Below, one piece after another: positions 7,604-16,520 of a DNA stretch of 64,000 bases. The stretch lies in the NCBI GenBank assembly GCA_036399495.1, contig DASWMZ010000159.1, positions 70,613 to 134,612 on the forward strand, written 5' to 3'. The DNA comes from Paradesertivirga sp036399495. GTDB taxonomy: Bacteria; Bacteroidota; Bacteroidia; Sphingobacteriales; Sphingobacteriaceae. A program made the translations under genes and the position numbers. Within the stretch, counting starts at the first letter, position 1; every line of letters starts with the position of its first letter. The notes under the pieces are model-generated. The model was not told the DNA's origin, did no database searches, and saw only the letters and a program-made list of their open reading frames with translations.

Positions 7604-8524
7604 ATGAAGTGCTTAGTAATAAAGTCTACCGGAAGCTGGTATCAGGTTGTAAACAACGCTGGTGAAATCATCGATTGCCGCATTAAAGGAAAGTTTCGTA
7701 TCAAAGATATCCGGACCACCAACCCGATTGCGGTCGGCGATAAGGTGGAAATTGAAATGGAACCCGACCAGGGAACTGGTGTAATTGTAAAGTTGGAGCC
7801 AAGGAAAAATTACATTATCCGTAAATCCATAAACCTATCTAAGCAGTCACAGATTATCGCAGCCAACCTAGACCAAGCCTTTTTAATTGTAACACTTGCT
7901 TCACCTCGTACATCGCTCGGCTTTATCGACCGCTTTTTGGTTACCGCCGAAGCTTATGATATTCCTGCAGCTTTAGTCTTTAACAAACTCGACCTTTTTA
8001 GCGAGGAGGGCATGGAAGTACTGGCGGAGTACGAAAATATCTATCAAAGCATCGGATATCCTTGTTATAAAGTTTCGGCAATGGAAGGAACCAATATCTC
8101 AGAAATTCAAGATTTACTAAAAGACAAGGTCACCTTATTTAGCGGCCATTCGGGGGTTGGTAAATCAACATTAATAAATGCGCTAATTCCCGACATCAAA
8201 TTAAAAACCGGCGCCGTTTCTGACTGGAGCGACAAAGGCCAGCATACAACCACTTTCGCTGAAATGCACGATTTATCACAAGGTGGCTATTTAATCGATA
8301 CCCCAGGAATCAGAGAGCTCGGCGTTTTTGATATAGAACCTCAAGTGCTCGGCCATTTTTTCCCAGAAATCAGAGAGCGTTTAAACGAGTGCCGATTTCA
8401 TAATTGCCGTCACGTAAATGAGCCGGGGTGCACCGTAATCGAAGCAGTACAAGACGGAGAGATTGAGGTTTCCAGGTATGAGAGTTATTTGAGTATTTTT
8501 CATGGGAATGATACAAGAGCATAA
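7604..8524 (+). CDS. rsgA: Ribosome small-subunit-dependent GTPase A
   Basis: A circularly permuted GTPase that helps the 30S subunit mature. It has an N-terminal OB fold (about 1-70), then the permuted G motifs: FNKLDLF (G4), SGHSGVGKSTLIN (G1, about 187-199) and DTPGIREL (G3), and a C-terminal zinc site C-x-H-x-C within ECRFHNCRHVNEPGC. I start at MKCLVIKS, which gives 306 residues, a normal length. An upstream ATG at 7556 would add 16 unconserved-looking residues and precede the promoter-like box. The next gene follows after a repeat-containing spacer. Confidence 0.95.
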   Translation: MKCLVIKSTGSWYQVVNNAGEIIDCRIKGKFRIKDIRTTNPIAVGDKVEIEMEPDQGTGVIVKLEPRKNYIIRKSINLSKQSQIIAANLDQAFLIVTLASPRTSLGFIDRFLVTAEAYDIPAALVFNKLDLFSEEGMEVLAEYENIYQSIGYPCYKVSAMEGTNISEIQDLLKDKVTLFSGHSGVGKSTLINALIPDIKLKTGAVSDWSDKGQHTTTFAEMHDLSQGGYLIDTPGIRELGVFDIEPQVLGHFFPEIRERLNECRFHNCRHVNEPGCTVIEAVQDGEIEVSRYESYLSIFHGNDTRA

Positions 8525-8533
8525 TATTGCAAG

Positions 8534-8590
8534 AAAGGCTCAAAGTCACAAAGTTTTAGGATGCTCTTGGTGCCTTCGCGTCTTCGTGGC
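8534..8590 (+). repeat. Interspersed repeat copy upstream of dtd
   Basis: A partly self-complementary stretch: the left arm contains AAAGGCTCAAAGTCACAAAG and the right arm contains GGTGCCTTCGCGTCTTCGTG. The last 17 bases (8574-8590) recur inverted at 9064-9080 beyond dtd with one mismatch. Such phrases look like an interspersed repeat between genes. It reads in frame into the dtd gene, so a start codon at 8561 would wrongly include it. Confidence 0.65.
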
Positions 8591-8599
8591 TATGAATCT

Positions 8600-9058
8600 A
8601 TGAGAGCAGTAATCCAACGCGTTTCCCGAGCATCCTGTACCGTTGACGGAGCTACCACAGGAAAAATAAACGCTGGCCTTCTGGTTTTACTGGGAATAGA
8701 AGAAGAAGATACATCTGAAGACCTTATCTGGCTCGCTCAAAAGATTGTAAACATGCGCATCTTCAGCGATGAGAATGGCTTGATGAACAACTCTGTTTTG
8801 GATATAAAAGGCGAGATACTTCTCATTTCACAATTTACTCTATTCGCTCAAACCAAAAAAGGAAACCGCCCAAGCTTTATCCGCGCAGCCAAACCAGAAA
8901 AAGCAATCCCTTTATACGAGCAAATGATTTCAGAACTTGAAAAGCTTACAGGTGAAAAACCTCAAACGGGTATTTTCGGGGCCGAAATGAAAATTGAGCT
9001 CCTCAATGATGGGCCGGTAACGATTATTATGGATACAAGGGATAAGGAGAATCACTAA
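8600..9058 (+). CDS. dtd: D-aminoacyl-tRNA deacylase
   Basis: Hydrolyses D-amino acids (and glycine mischarged on tRNA-Ala) from tRNA. The 152-residue protein starts MRAVIQRVSRASCTVDG and carries both family motifs: SQFTLF (about residue 76-81) and NDGPVT near the C-terminus, corresponding to the Gly-cisPro motif. I use the ATG at 8600 because the 13 residues added by an upstream ATG derive from an interspersed repeat. The gene is flanked on both sides by inverted copies of that repeat, so it is probably transcribed alone. Confidence 0.95.
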   Translation: MRAVIQRVSRASCTVDGATTGKINAGLLVLLGIEEEDTSEDLIWLAQKIVNMRIFSDENGLMNNSVLDIKGEILLISQFTLFAQTKKGNRPSFIRAAKPEKAIPLYEQMISELEKLTGEKPQTGIFGAEMKIELLNDGPVTIIMDTRDKENH

Positions 9059-9063
9059 ATTCA

Positions 9064-9118
9064 GCCACGAAGACTCGAAGTCACTAATTCTTCGCTTAGA
9101 GCCTTCGCCTTTGTGCCT
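9064..9118 (-). repeat. Interspersed repeat copy downstream of dtd
   Basis: GCCACGAAGACTCGAAG at 9064-9080 is the inverse of 8574-8590 with one mismatch. A second arm, ending GCCTTTGTGCC near 9118, is partly complementary to the first, so the copy can fold back on itself. It fills the gap between dtd and the MazG-type gene. Confidence 0.65.
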
Positions 9119-9130
9119 AATTAAAAAAAT

Positions 9131-9457
9131 ATGAATATTAAAGAAGCGCAACAAATCGTTGACCAATGGATAAAGACCACCGGCGTCCGCTATTTTAGCG
9201 AACTCACAAACACCGCAATATTAATGGAAGAAGTTGGCGAAGTAGCGCGAATCATGTCCAGAAAATATGGCGAGCAATCTTTTAAAGAATCTGATAAAAA
9301 AGTCGACTTGGGCGATGAAATGGCAGATGTACTTTTTGTGTTAATCTGCCTCGCTAACCAAACCGGCATTGACCTCACTGAAGCGCTCGAAAAGAACCTT
9401 GAAAAGAAAAAAATTCGGGATGCCGAAAGGCATAAGGATAATGAGAAATTGAAATAG
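9131..9457 (+). CDS. MazG-type nucleotide pyrophosphohydrolase
   Basis: A 108-residue all-alpha NTP pyrophosphatase domain of the MazG/iMazG superfamily, which hydrolyses (d)NTPs to monophosphates. The metal-binding signature is visible: EEVGEVAR (about 35-42) with its E-x-x-E, followed by DLGDEMADVLF (about 58-68) with E-x-x-D. It is a single domain, unlike the tandem MazG of E. coli. Substrate preference is unknown. It ends one base before the convergent comB gene. Confidence 0.88.
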   Translation: MNIKEAQQIVDQWIKTTGVRYFSELTNTAILMEEVGEVARIMSRKYGEQSFKESDKKVDLGDEMADVLFVLICLANQTGIDLTEALEKNLEKKKIRDAERHKDNEKLK

Positions 9458-9458
9458 G

Positions 9459-10193
9459 CTAAAGCTTTACCAATTTATCCCCATCAAGCACTGGTATAGC
9501 GCTTGTTTCATCCACACGCAAGCAAAAAGCGATATCTTCTTCTATGCCCAGCTTCTTTAGTCGTTCACTGTGAGAGCTTTTTGAAAGGAAGCCAGCGAGG
9601 TTATCCTTCGCTAACAAATAAAGGTCTTCCGCCGCAATTGAAGCATCGTCTAAGCAATATTTATCGCTTTTGAGCTGGTGAACCACTGCTCCTGCAAAAA
9701 GGGTGTCTTCCAGATTAAAGTTATTTTTCCATCCAGCGCAGACCAGGAGAATATTCTCGTTTTCTTCGAGAAGCCATTCTGACAGCGAGCTCAAATTCAA
9801 AAATGAACCAACTACTATCTTCTTCGCCGCCCTTGAAAGTTGAATCGCATGAGTACCGTTTGTGGTTGTCAGCACAACCGTCTTACCTGCCACTTTCTCG
9901 GGCGTGTATGCAAAGGGGGAGTTTCCGAAATCAAATCCATCAACCACTTCGCCGTCACGCTCGGCTGCAAGTAAAAAGCCAGAACCATGATAGGCAGCAC
10001 ACTCCTCAACGTGCGAAACAGGGATAATAGCGTCGGCTCCATTTTCTATTCCATAACAAATGGATGAAGTGGCACGAAATATATCAATTACCACTACGAT
10101 GCTATTCTCCAGCTTATGAAGCGGGAGCAATGCAGGGGTTAAACAAACTTCAATCTTTAATTTATCGGTCTTGAGAGCTACAATTTTCGACAT
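9459..10193 (-). CDS. comB: 2-phosphosulfolactate phosphatase-like protein
   Basis: A 244-residue ComB-family protein. In methanogens ComB removes phosphate from 2-phosphosulfolactate on the way to coenzyme M. Family landmarks are VVVIDIFRATSSI near residue 34-46, ERDGEVVDGFDFGNSP (about 98-113) and VLTTTNGTHAI. Bacteroidota do not make coenzyme M by a known route, so the role may instead concern sulfolactate or another sulfonate; that is inference. It sits two bases after gcvT on the same strand, but no other sulfonate genes are nearby. Confidence 0.85.
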   Translation of the reverse strand: MSKIVALKTDKLKIEVCLTPALLPLHKLENSIVVVIDIFRATSSICYGIENGADAIIPVSHVEECAAYHGSGFLLAAERDGEVVDGFDFGNSPFAYTPEKVAGKTVVLTTTNGTHAIQLSRAAKKIVVGSFLNLSSLSEWLLEENENILLVCAGWKNNFNLEDTLFAGAVVHQLKSDKYCLDDASIAAEDLYLLAKDNLAGFLSKSSHSERLKKLGIEEDIAFCLRVDETSAIPVLDGDKLVKL

Positions 10194-10195
10194 TC

Positions 10196-11278
10196 TTATG
10201 ATTTGTAGAAGGGCATTTTTACCACCCGCGCTTTAACCGGCGTATTCCGGATATTGATATAAATTTCAGTTCCTTCAGAAGAGAACTCGGTTTGGACATA
10301 TCCCATTCCAATAGCCTTTTGTAAGGATGGTGATTGAGTTCCGGAGGTGACGATTCCAATATCATTCCCGGAAGAATTGGTGATAGGGTAATCGTTTCTC
10401 GGTATACCACGTTCCACTAATTCAAACCCAACAAGCTTTCTTGAAACGCCTTTCTCCTTCTGAGCCTTAAACGTCTCCTTACTCACAAAATCTTTATCAA
10501 TTCTAGTTATCCAGCTTAAGCCTGCTTCTATTGGTGATGTGGTGTCGTTAATATCATTGCCATATAGACAGAAGCCCATCTCCAAGCGTAAAGTATCTCT
10601 GGCGGCTAAGCCAATTGGCTTGATTCCGTAAGGAGCGCCTACATTAAAAATGGCATCCCAAACAACCTCCGAATTCTTCGAATCAAAATAAATCTCGAAA
10701 CCGCCGGCTCCGGTATAACCCGTTGCTGAAATTAGCACATTTGATATTCCTGCAAATGTTCCTTTTTGAAATGAATAGTAGGGCATCGAGGCCAAATTGA
10801 CATCTGTAAGACTTTGCAAAGCTTCAGCTGCTCGAGGACCTTGAACGGCAAGAAGTGATGTACGCTCAGAAATATTCTTCATCTCAACCCCATAGAAGTT
10901 ATACTGCGAAATCCAATTCCAATCTTTTTCAATGTTAGATGCATTCACCACCAGCATATAGGTCTTCGCATCAATTCGATAAACCAATAGGTCATCCACA
11001 ATTCCGCCATCTGTATTTGGCAGGCAGGAGTATTGAACTTTTCCGTCTGTTAATTTCGAGGCATCATTAGAGGTCACCTTTTGAATAAGATCGAGGGCTC
11101 CTTCTCCTTTTAAGATGAATTCGCCCATATGACTTACATCAAAAACACCTACAGATGTCCTTACGGCTTGATGCTCAACATTTATGCCTTCGTATTGAAC
11201 GGGCATGTTATATCCTGCGAAAGGAACCATTTTAGCACCTAATGAAATATGCTTTTGCGTTAAGGCGGTATTCTTCAT
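10196..11278 (-). CDS. gcvT: Aminomethyltransferase (glycine cleavage T protein)
   Basis: Transfers the methylene group from aminomethyl-lipoyl-H protein to tetrahydrofolate and releases ammonia. The 360 residues start MKNTALTQKHISLGAKMVPFAG and include VFDVSHMGEF (about 46-55) and the folate-binding Asp region. I choose the ATG at 11278. An upstream ATG at 11296 falls inside a TATTTTTG -7 box, so it would not be transcribed from that promoter. No gcvP or gcvH is in the window; separate gcvT is common in this phylum. comB follows after 2 bases. Confidence 0.95.
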   Translation of the reverse strand: MKNTALTQKHISLGAKMVPFAGYNMPVQYEGINVEHQAVRTSVGVFDVSHMGEFILKGEGALDLIQKVTSNDASKLTDGKVQYSCLPNTDGGIVDDLLVYRIDAKTYMLVVNASNIEKDWNWISQYNFYGVEMKNISERTSLLAVQGPRAAEALQSLTDVNLASMPYYSFQKGTFAGISNVLISATGYTGAGGFEIYFDSKNSEVVWDAIFNVGAPYGIKPIGLAARDTLRLEMGFCLYGNDINDTTSPIEAGLSWITRIDKDFVSKETFKAQKEKGVSRKLVGFELVERGIPRNDYPITNSSGNDIGIVTSGTQSPSLQKAIGMGYVQTEFSSEGTEIYINIRNTPVKARVVKMPFYKS

Positions 11279-11293
11279 GCTTGAAAGAGAGGG

Positions 11294-11301
11294 CAAAAAT
11301 A
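11294..11301 (-). promoter_or_regulatory. Probable -7 box for gcvT
   Basis: TATTTTTG on the minus strand fits TAnnTTTG and is 15 bases before the preferred ATG, implying a very short leader. No convincing -33 element is seen. It supports the shorter gcvT start. Confidence 0.4.
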
Positions 11302-11316
11302 GGGAAAAAAGGGAAA

Positions 11317-11949
11317 CTAGACCGCTATCAAATCGGTTTCTTCAGATGTTTGATTAAATAGGTCTAACTGAGGATCTGTAATTCTGAAAGTACGACGATG
11401 ATAAGGGGAAAAACCATGCCTTAGAACGGCTTCGCGATGTTTTATAGTAGGATAGCCTTTATTGCTCGCCCATTCATACTCGGGGTGCAATAGAGCGATG
11501 TTCTTCATGAAGTCATCCCGGTAGGTTTTTGCTAAAATAGAAGCTGCGGCTATCGAGTAATATTTTCCGTCGCCTTTAATAATGCATTCGTGAGGAACCT
11601 CATTATACTTTTTAAAGCGATTTCCATCAATCAGTATAAAACCAAACTGTTGTGTTAGCTGATCGAGTGCCTTGTGCATGGCCAGGAAAGACGCATTTAA
11701 AATATTGATGCGATCAATCTCGACATGATCAACCTGTGCTACCGCATACGCAATTGCTTTCTTCTCAATAAGCTTACGCAGGGCATAGCGATCGTCTTCG
11801 CAAAGCTGTTTCGAATCGGTAAGTAATTTATGCTTAAAATTTGTGGGTAGAATTACGGCAGCAGCAAACACCGGCCCAGCCAGGCAACCTCTTCCTGCTT
11901 CATCGCAACCTGCCTCAATAAAATCCCTCTGATAAAACGAAAAAAGCAT
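11317..11949 (-). CDS. rnhB: Ribonuclease HII
   Basis: Cuts RNA in RNA-DNA hybrids and starts removal of misincorporated ribonucleotides. The 210-residue protein has the signature EAGCDEAGRGCLAGPV (Asp16 and Glu17 catalytic), a third acidic residue in LIDGNRF, and SIAAASILAKTYRD in the C-terminal half. Length and motif order are normal. It lies 38 bases upstream of gcvT on the same strand and may share its transcript. Confidence 0.96.
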   Translation of the reverse strand: MLFSFYQRDFIEAGCDEAGRGCLAGPVFAAAVILPTNFKHKLLTDSKQLCEDDRYALRKLIEKKAIAYAVAQVDHVEIDRINILNASFLAMHKALDQLTQQFGFILIDGNRFKKYNEVPHECIIKGDGKYYSIAAASILAKTYRDDFMKNIALLHPEYEWASNKGYPTIKHREAVLRHGFSPYHRRTFRITDPQLDLFNQTSEETDLIAV

Positions 11950-12044
11950 TTTTTATTTATTCGAAAGCCAGATTATAATTATCAAACTGACCACTTTTCA
12001 AAAGTAGTTGTTTAAGAAAAGATTGCAAACCTGAATTCCTAACA

Positions 12045-13307
12045 TTAAAGGATTTTTATCGACAATAACGTAATATCATCTGAACTCATTTTTGCTTTAC
12101 GCGACGTTTGAATATTTGCAAGTATACTTTTATTGATAATCTCGACCGGAACATTTCTGTGAAGCTGCAGATAATGCACTAATTCTTCTTCAGATATGAA
12201 TACATCTTCGTCTGGACTTTCTATTAATCCATCGGTGTAGTTAAAGATCAGGGAGTTAGGTGGCAAAGTTAACTTACCGGTGTTTACAAAAGGCAACGTA
12301 TCAAAGGTGCCTAAAAGCGTTGTTCCTTCCTGAAGGAACCTAAAGCCATCATCTGTAATTAAAATAGGAGAATTGTGACCGGCGTTTACGAACTGCATCT
12401 CGCGGGTAAGTTCGTTATATCGACCCAAAAACAAAGTGATAAAGCGCTCTCCATGGGTATTATAAGTTACGATTTCATTGAGCTTGGAAATCACTTTTTC
12501 CATACTGCTTTCTACCGATGCCCAGGCTCGCAAACTCGCCTGCAAGTTGGCCATTAGCAATGCAGCTGAGATTCCTTTTCCGGACACATCAGCAATACAC
12601 CAAATAAACTCGTGCTCATTAAGGCGGATAAAATCAAAATAATCACCGCCGATATTTTCATGCGGAAGATAGGTGGCCGCAATTTCAAACCGGTCGCTCT
12701 TGGGCATTTGCAAAGGGACGAGCATGCTTTGTACTTCGCTCGCTAATTCCATATCCCGCTGGTAACGCTCTCGCTGAACGCGTTCTTTAAATAGTTTCTT
12801 ATTTTCTAAAGCAACGATAATGATATTAATAAGCGTCTGTATGAAATTCAGCTCATGACTTACCAGTTCCGGTTTGGTATGAAAATCTCCAATGAGTACA
12901 AATGCAAGTGTGTTTCTTTTGTGCCTTACGGGAACAAAGAAATCATATTCACTCAACATAGTTTCCTGATGATTGGAAAGGGAGATAATAGTTTTGGTTA
13001 CCTCCAGCTCCCTACAAATCTGCTGAAGGATCTTTGCGTTTTCGTAAGTTCCACCGAATCGCGAAACGCAAGAAAATTGCTGCTCGTCTTTAATGACAAG
13101 GCGCATTTTACCTACATTCAGGTTTACCTTCAAAACTACTTCTAGCATTTCATAAAGCACCGATGCGGCGCTGTTCTTATTAATAGCTAAAGTAACTTCA
13201 AGTAAGGCATTTAATTCAGCCTGCCGCTTAAGCAGCAACTGAATAAGATCGTTTTCCTCAGGACTTTTAGAGTTGTTTTTAAACGCTTCCAAAACTAATT
13301 GGTTCAA
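12045..13307 (-). CDS. GAF-domain, SpoIIE/RsbU-type serine phosphatase
   Basis: A 420-residue cytoplasmic PP2C-like phosphatase. A helical N-terminus (1-45) leads to a GAF-like sensor domain (about 45-170). A linker with QRERYQRDMELASEVQ precedes the catalytic domain (about 190-420), which shows the metal-binding motifs GGDYFDF, ADVSGKGISAALLMA, FVNAGHNSP and NYTDGLIES. RsbU-type enzymes dephosphorylate anti-anti-sigma factors. No kinase or STAS partner is next to it, so the target is unknown. The ligand sensed by the GAF domain cannot be told. Confidence 0.88.
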   Translation of the reverse strand: MNQLVLEAFKNNSKSPEENDLIQLLLKRQAELNALLEVTLAINKNSAASVLYEMLEVVLKVNLNVGKMRLVIKDEQQFSCVSRFGGTYENAKILQQICRELEVTKTIISLSNHQETMLSEYDFFVPVRHKRNTLAFVLIGDFHTKPELVSHELNFIQTLINIIIVALENKKLFKERVQRERYQRDMELASEVQSMLVPLQMPKSDRFEIAATYLPHENIGGDYFDFIRLNEHEFIWCIADVSGKGISAALLMANLQASLRAWASVESSMEKVISKLNEIVTYNTHGERFITLFLGRYNELTREMQFVNAGHNSPILITDDGFRFLQEGTTLLGTFDTLPFVNTGKLTLPPNSLIFNYTDGLIESPDEDVFISEEELVHYLQLHRNVPVEIINKSILANIQTSRKAKMSSDDITLLSIKIL

Positions 13308-13355
13308 TTAGGCTAAATGTAATAATTAAACGGTTTCTGTATGACTTTTTTGTAA

Positions 13356-14489
13356 TTATTTTACGAGTCTGTCTTTCCAAATATATTTCCCCGAATTCCC
13401 CGCAATACCAATATAAGCAATATAAATGGTGTGAATGATAGTCAGCAAGGGTAAAAAAGCCAGTAACTCTCTTCGCTTAGCGAAATTTGTAACCGGAAAT
13501 AGAAAAAGCAATTCGGCAATGCATTTTATAAGCAAAACATAACCGAGGACTGTTAAAGACGTAACAAAAAAAAGACTCAAACCGGCTGTTATGATGATAA
13601 GCACGTTAAATAACCAAATGCTTACTCCGAGACCAACTATCTTTTTGTCTTTATACTTTGTGCTTTTTGATGCCCACCTTTTCCTTTGGCTAATAAATTC
13701 TTTCAGATTAGGTTTTGCATGGGTATAAACCAGGGCATCGTAAGATTTACAAAATCCAATATCATTAGGGTATCTCGAAGCAACTTTGTGAAGAAATAGT
13801 TCGTCATCCCCAGAAGCGAGCTCGTCTATTCCTTTAAAACCATCTAACTCGTTAAACACATCCTTTTTGTAAGCCAGGTTTGCCCCATTACAGGTTGAGG
13901 GATTTTTATTACCAATTGTAGCTGCTCCTAAACCAATAAGGTATAAAAACTCCAAAGTTTGCAGTCGTTCAAAAAAACTCTCTTCTTCAAAAAATACTAC
14001 AGGAGAAGAGATTAATTTATACTGATGAAGTTCGTATTGCGCCACAATAGTTGCCAGCCAATTTGTTTCCATTCTACAATCAGCATCGGTCGTTATGATC
14101 AATTCGCCCGTTGCTTGTTTAATAGCCTCGCTAATTGCCTTCTTTTTATAAGAATTTAAAGCGGCAGATTCATTTAACCTGATAAGTTTAACACCATCGT
14201 TTGAATAGCCTGAAATTATTTCGGCGGTTCTATCCGTGGAGTGATCATCAATGATAATGATCTCCAAAAGGTGTTTAGGATAGTTCTGCTTCAGGATATC
14301 TTCAATAGTTAAAGCGATTTTATCTTCTTCGTTACGAGCGGCAATCAATACACTCAACTTCGTTCCGGGAGGTTGTGATGGAATCTCAGACACATTAATC
14401 TTCATCCAGCCAAATCTAAAATAGAGTACGGCTGCTGCGTAAAAAAAGGTTAATACCAATGTGAGAAAACTAATTGCGGCGATTATCAA
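13356..14489 (-). CDS. Family 2 glycosyltransferase, membrane-bound
   Basis: A 377-residue enzyme with an N-terminal membrane helix (about 3-22), a GT-A catalytic domain and two to three C-terminal membrane helices (about 285-360). Motifs are SVLIAARNEEDKI, IIIIDDHSTDRT, TTDADCRME and the acceptor motif QRKRW, typical of processive or CESA-like GT2 proteins. The donor sugar and product are unknown. The start overlaps the end of the upstream membrane protein gene by 20 bases, so the two are probably one unit acting on the same lipid- or cell-wall-linked glycan. Confidence 0.88.
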   Translation of the reverse strand: MIIAAISFLTLVLTFFYAAAVLYFRFGWMKINVSEIPSQPPGTKLSVLIAARNEEDKIALTIEDILKQNYPKHLLEIIIIDDHSTDRTAEIISGYSNDGVKLIRLNESAALNSYKKKAISEAIKQATGELIITTDADCRMETNWLATIVAQYELHQYKLISSPVVFFEEESFFERLQTLEFLYLIGLGAATIGNKNPSTCNGANLAYKKDVFNELDGFKGIDELASGDDELFLHKVASRYPNDIGFCKSYDALVYTHAKPNLKEFISQRKRWASKSTKYKDKKIVGLGVSIWLFNVLIIITAGLSLFFVTSLTVLGYVLLIKCIAELLFLFPVTNFAKRRELLAFLPLLTIIHTIYIAYIGIAGNSGKYIWKDRLVK

Positions 14490-15459
14490 AGAAATTAAGT
14501 TTAGAGACGAATGCAGTGCCTAAAATAGCAGGAATAATAAGATTTACAAACCAGATAGATGCCGTTGCAGCCATGATCGCCACTTCGTTCGCCGTTATAA
14601 AACGGAAGAGATAAGTTGCAATCATTGCTCTGATACCTACATCAAACAGATCTAAAGATGGTAACGCAGATTGAATAAAGAAGAGAATAAGAATCATCAT
14701 GATCATTTGAAAAAGTGCTATTTCGGGCACTAATAAATTAATAATCAAACAGTACTGAGAAGTAAATACAAGGAATCTTAAGGCGCTATACAAGAGGACC
14801 GTATTTAATTCTTTAAGGTGATAACGGGCTAATATTTGAAAGAATCGCCTAAACTTTTTCAGGAAGTTAATGCTGTTCAAAACGGCTAGCAGGAAACTGA
14901 TATTAAAATATAACAGCAAAAAAAACAGACAATAAATAACAGCGAGGATACAGAGCCCGTAGTAAAGTAAGATATTCAGATCTAAATACTGCCTGATAAA
15001 CCATAACATTGCCACAGCTCCAAGGATATTGGTAATCACCATTTGGGCAATAGCACCCACTCCCATAGCAATGGCACCAAATACCCGCTTACGGGCAGGT
15101 AAAAAGAAAATTCTTCCGCCATATTCACCAATTCGGTTTGGGGTAAAAACAGCTAAGGTCAAACCGCAAAAAACCGACTCCACAGATAACAAAATACTTA
15201 TCGGTTTAATTGGCCTCACCAAAAATTGCCATTTGAGAGCTTCCAAAAACCAATTTAAAAGCATCAATGCAAATACCAGCGATAATATACTATAAGCTTT
15301 TCCTTTTGAAATGCCGTCGATCAGGCGCTCAAAGTCCTCTAGATTTTTATTATTACTGAGTTTATAATAAATAAAAACGGTTGCACACAGAAGTATGCCG
15401 ACTTTTATGATGGTGTTAATTGTCCTTTTAACGTGGTTAGTCAAGTACAGAAATTTCAT
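14470..15459 (-). CDS. Flippase-like integral membrane protein (LPG-synthase TM region/UPF0104)
   Basis: A 329-residue protein with about seven or eight hydrophobic helices throughout and no soluble domain. It resembles the membrane half of lysylphosphatidylglycerol synthase, a family also called UPF0104. TPNRIGEYGGRIFF (about 106-119) is the recognisable family motif. Family members flip or modify lipids; the substrate here is unknown. It is translationally overlapped with the GT2 gene, which suggests handling of a glycolipid. Confidence 0.82.
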   Translation of the reverse strand: MKFLYLTNHVKRTINTIIKVGILLCATVFIYYKLSNNKNLEDFERLIDGISKGKAYSILSLVFALMLLNWFLEALKWQFLVRPIKPISILLSVESVFCGLTLAVFTPNRIGEYGGRIFFLPARKRVFGAIAMGVGAIAQMVITNILGAVAMLWFIRQYLDLNILLYYGLCILAVIYCLFFLLLYFNISFLLAVLNSINFLKKFRRFFQILARYHLKELNTVLLYSALRFLVFTSQYCLIINLLVPEIALFQMIMMILILFFIQSALPSLDLFDVGIRAMIATYLFRFITANEVAIMAATASIWFVNLIIPAILGTAFVSKLNFFDNRRN

Positions 15460-15526
15460 GCAATGTTACAAAAAACCTATTCATCAATCCGATAGCTTTT
15501 GCGAACCGTTTTGTTAATTTTACTAG

Positions 15527-16129
15527 ATGAATGTCGATACCTCGAAAGAGCGGATTATACTTGGAATAGACCCCGGGACTTCGGTAATGGGTTACGGACT
15601 TGTAAAGGAAGTGAAAAAGAAGGTCGAGATGATCAACTTGGGAATTGTTAAGCTTGACCATCTCGACGATCACCCATTAAAATTAAAACGCATATTCGAG
15701 AAAACGGTAGCTCTGATTGATGAATATCATCCGGATTGTTTGGCTATTGAAGCTCCTTTTTACGGAAAGAACATCCAGGTAATGCTTAAGCTTGGAAGGG
15801 CGCAAGGTGTTGCAATGGCCGCTGCGCTTTCGAGAAACATTCCCATTTTTGAATACGCCCCGAGAAAAATAAAGCAATCTATCACCGGCAATGGTAATGC
15901 TACAAAAGAACAGGTAGCAGCTATGCTACAAACACTATTGAAATTTACTGAAACACCACAATTTTTAGATGCTACCGATGGACTGGCTGTAGCGGTATGC
16001 CATTCGTTTCAGCGGGTAGGCAGTGCGGGAGACAGTAAAAGTTATTCGGGTTGGGGTGCTTTTGTTAAGGATAACGAAAAAAGATTGGCTCCCGCAGTCG
16101 TGACAACGGGTAAGCCAAAAATTAGTTAG
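15527..16129 (+). CDS. ruvC: Holliday junction resolvase RuvC
   Basis: The endonuclease that cuts Holliday junctions with RuvAB. The four acidic residues are visible: Asp15 in LGIDPGTSVMGYG, Glu in AIEAPFYGKN (about 74) and two Asp in DATDGLAVAVCH (about 149-152). The 200-residue length includes a C-terminal extension of about 30 residues that is not needed for catalysis. It is transcribed divergently from the flippase-like gene and its last 8 bases overlap the end of the convergent HIT gene. Confidence 0.95.
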   Translation: MNVDTSKERIILGIDPGTSVMGYGLVKEVKKKVEMINLGIVKLDHLDDHPLKLKRIFEKTVALIDEYHPDCLAIEAPFYGKNIQVMLKLGRAQGVAMAAALSRNIPIFEYAPRKIKQSITGNGNATKEQVAAMLQTLLKFTETPQFLDATDGLAVAVCHSFQRVGSAGDSKSYSGWGAFVKDNEKRLAPAVVTTGKPKIS

Positions 16130-16520
16130 TTACTTCTTTAGATATAGCTGCTGCTATTTCTTCAAGTTCTTTGGCATCTAGCTTTAATTTTGGCCTGGAG
16201 AAGTTTAAATCATCTATGCGGCTCATTGGCACCAAATGAATATGTACATGTGGCACTTCGAGCCCGATAACTGCTATACCAATACGAATGCAGGGTATTG
16301 CCTTTTTTAAGCCCATTGCTACTTTCTTAGCAAAAGCGTGCAAGCCTGAATACAAATCATCGTCTAAGTCGAAAATATAATCGATTTCAACTTTTGGAAT
16401 AACCAGAACATGCCCCTTTACCAGAGGATTCACATCCAGAAAAGCTAAAAAGTCATCCGTTTCTGCGACCTTGTACGCAGGTATTTCGCCAGATACGATT
16501 TTTGAAAATATAGATGCCAT
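16122..16520 (-). CDS. HIT-family nucleotide hydrolase
   Basis: A 132-residue histidine-triad protein with the catalytic motif HVHIHLVP (His91, His93, His95) and N-terminal IFSKIVSGEIPAYKV. HINT-type members hydrolyse purine nucleoside phosphoramidates or aminoacyl-AMP. It is directly adjacent to greA, sharing the base at position 16520 (stop/start overlap), so the two are probably co-expressed. This greA-HIT pairing looks like a routine housekeeping arrangement. Confidence 0.93.
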   Translation of the reverse strand: MASIFSKIVSGEIPAYKVAETDDFLAFLDVNPLVKGHVLVIPKVEIDYIFDLDDDLYSGLHAFAKKVAMGLKKAIPCIRIGIAVIGLEVPHVHIHLVPMSRIDDLNFSRPKLKLDAKELEEIAAAISKEVTN

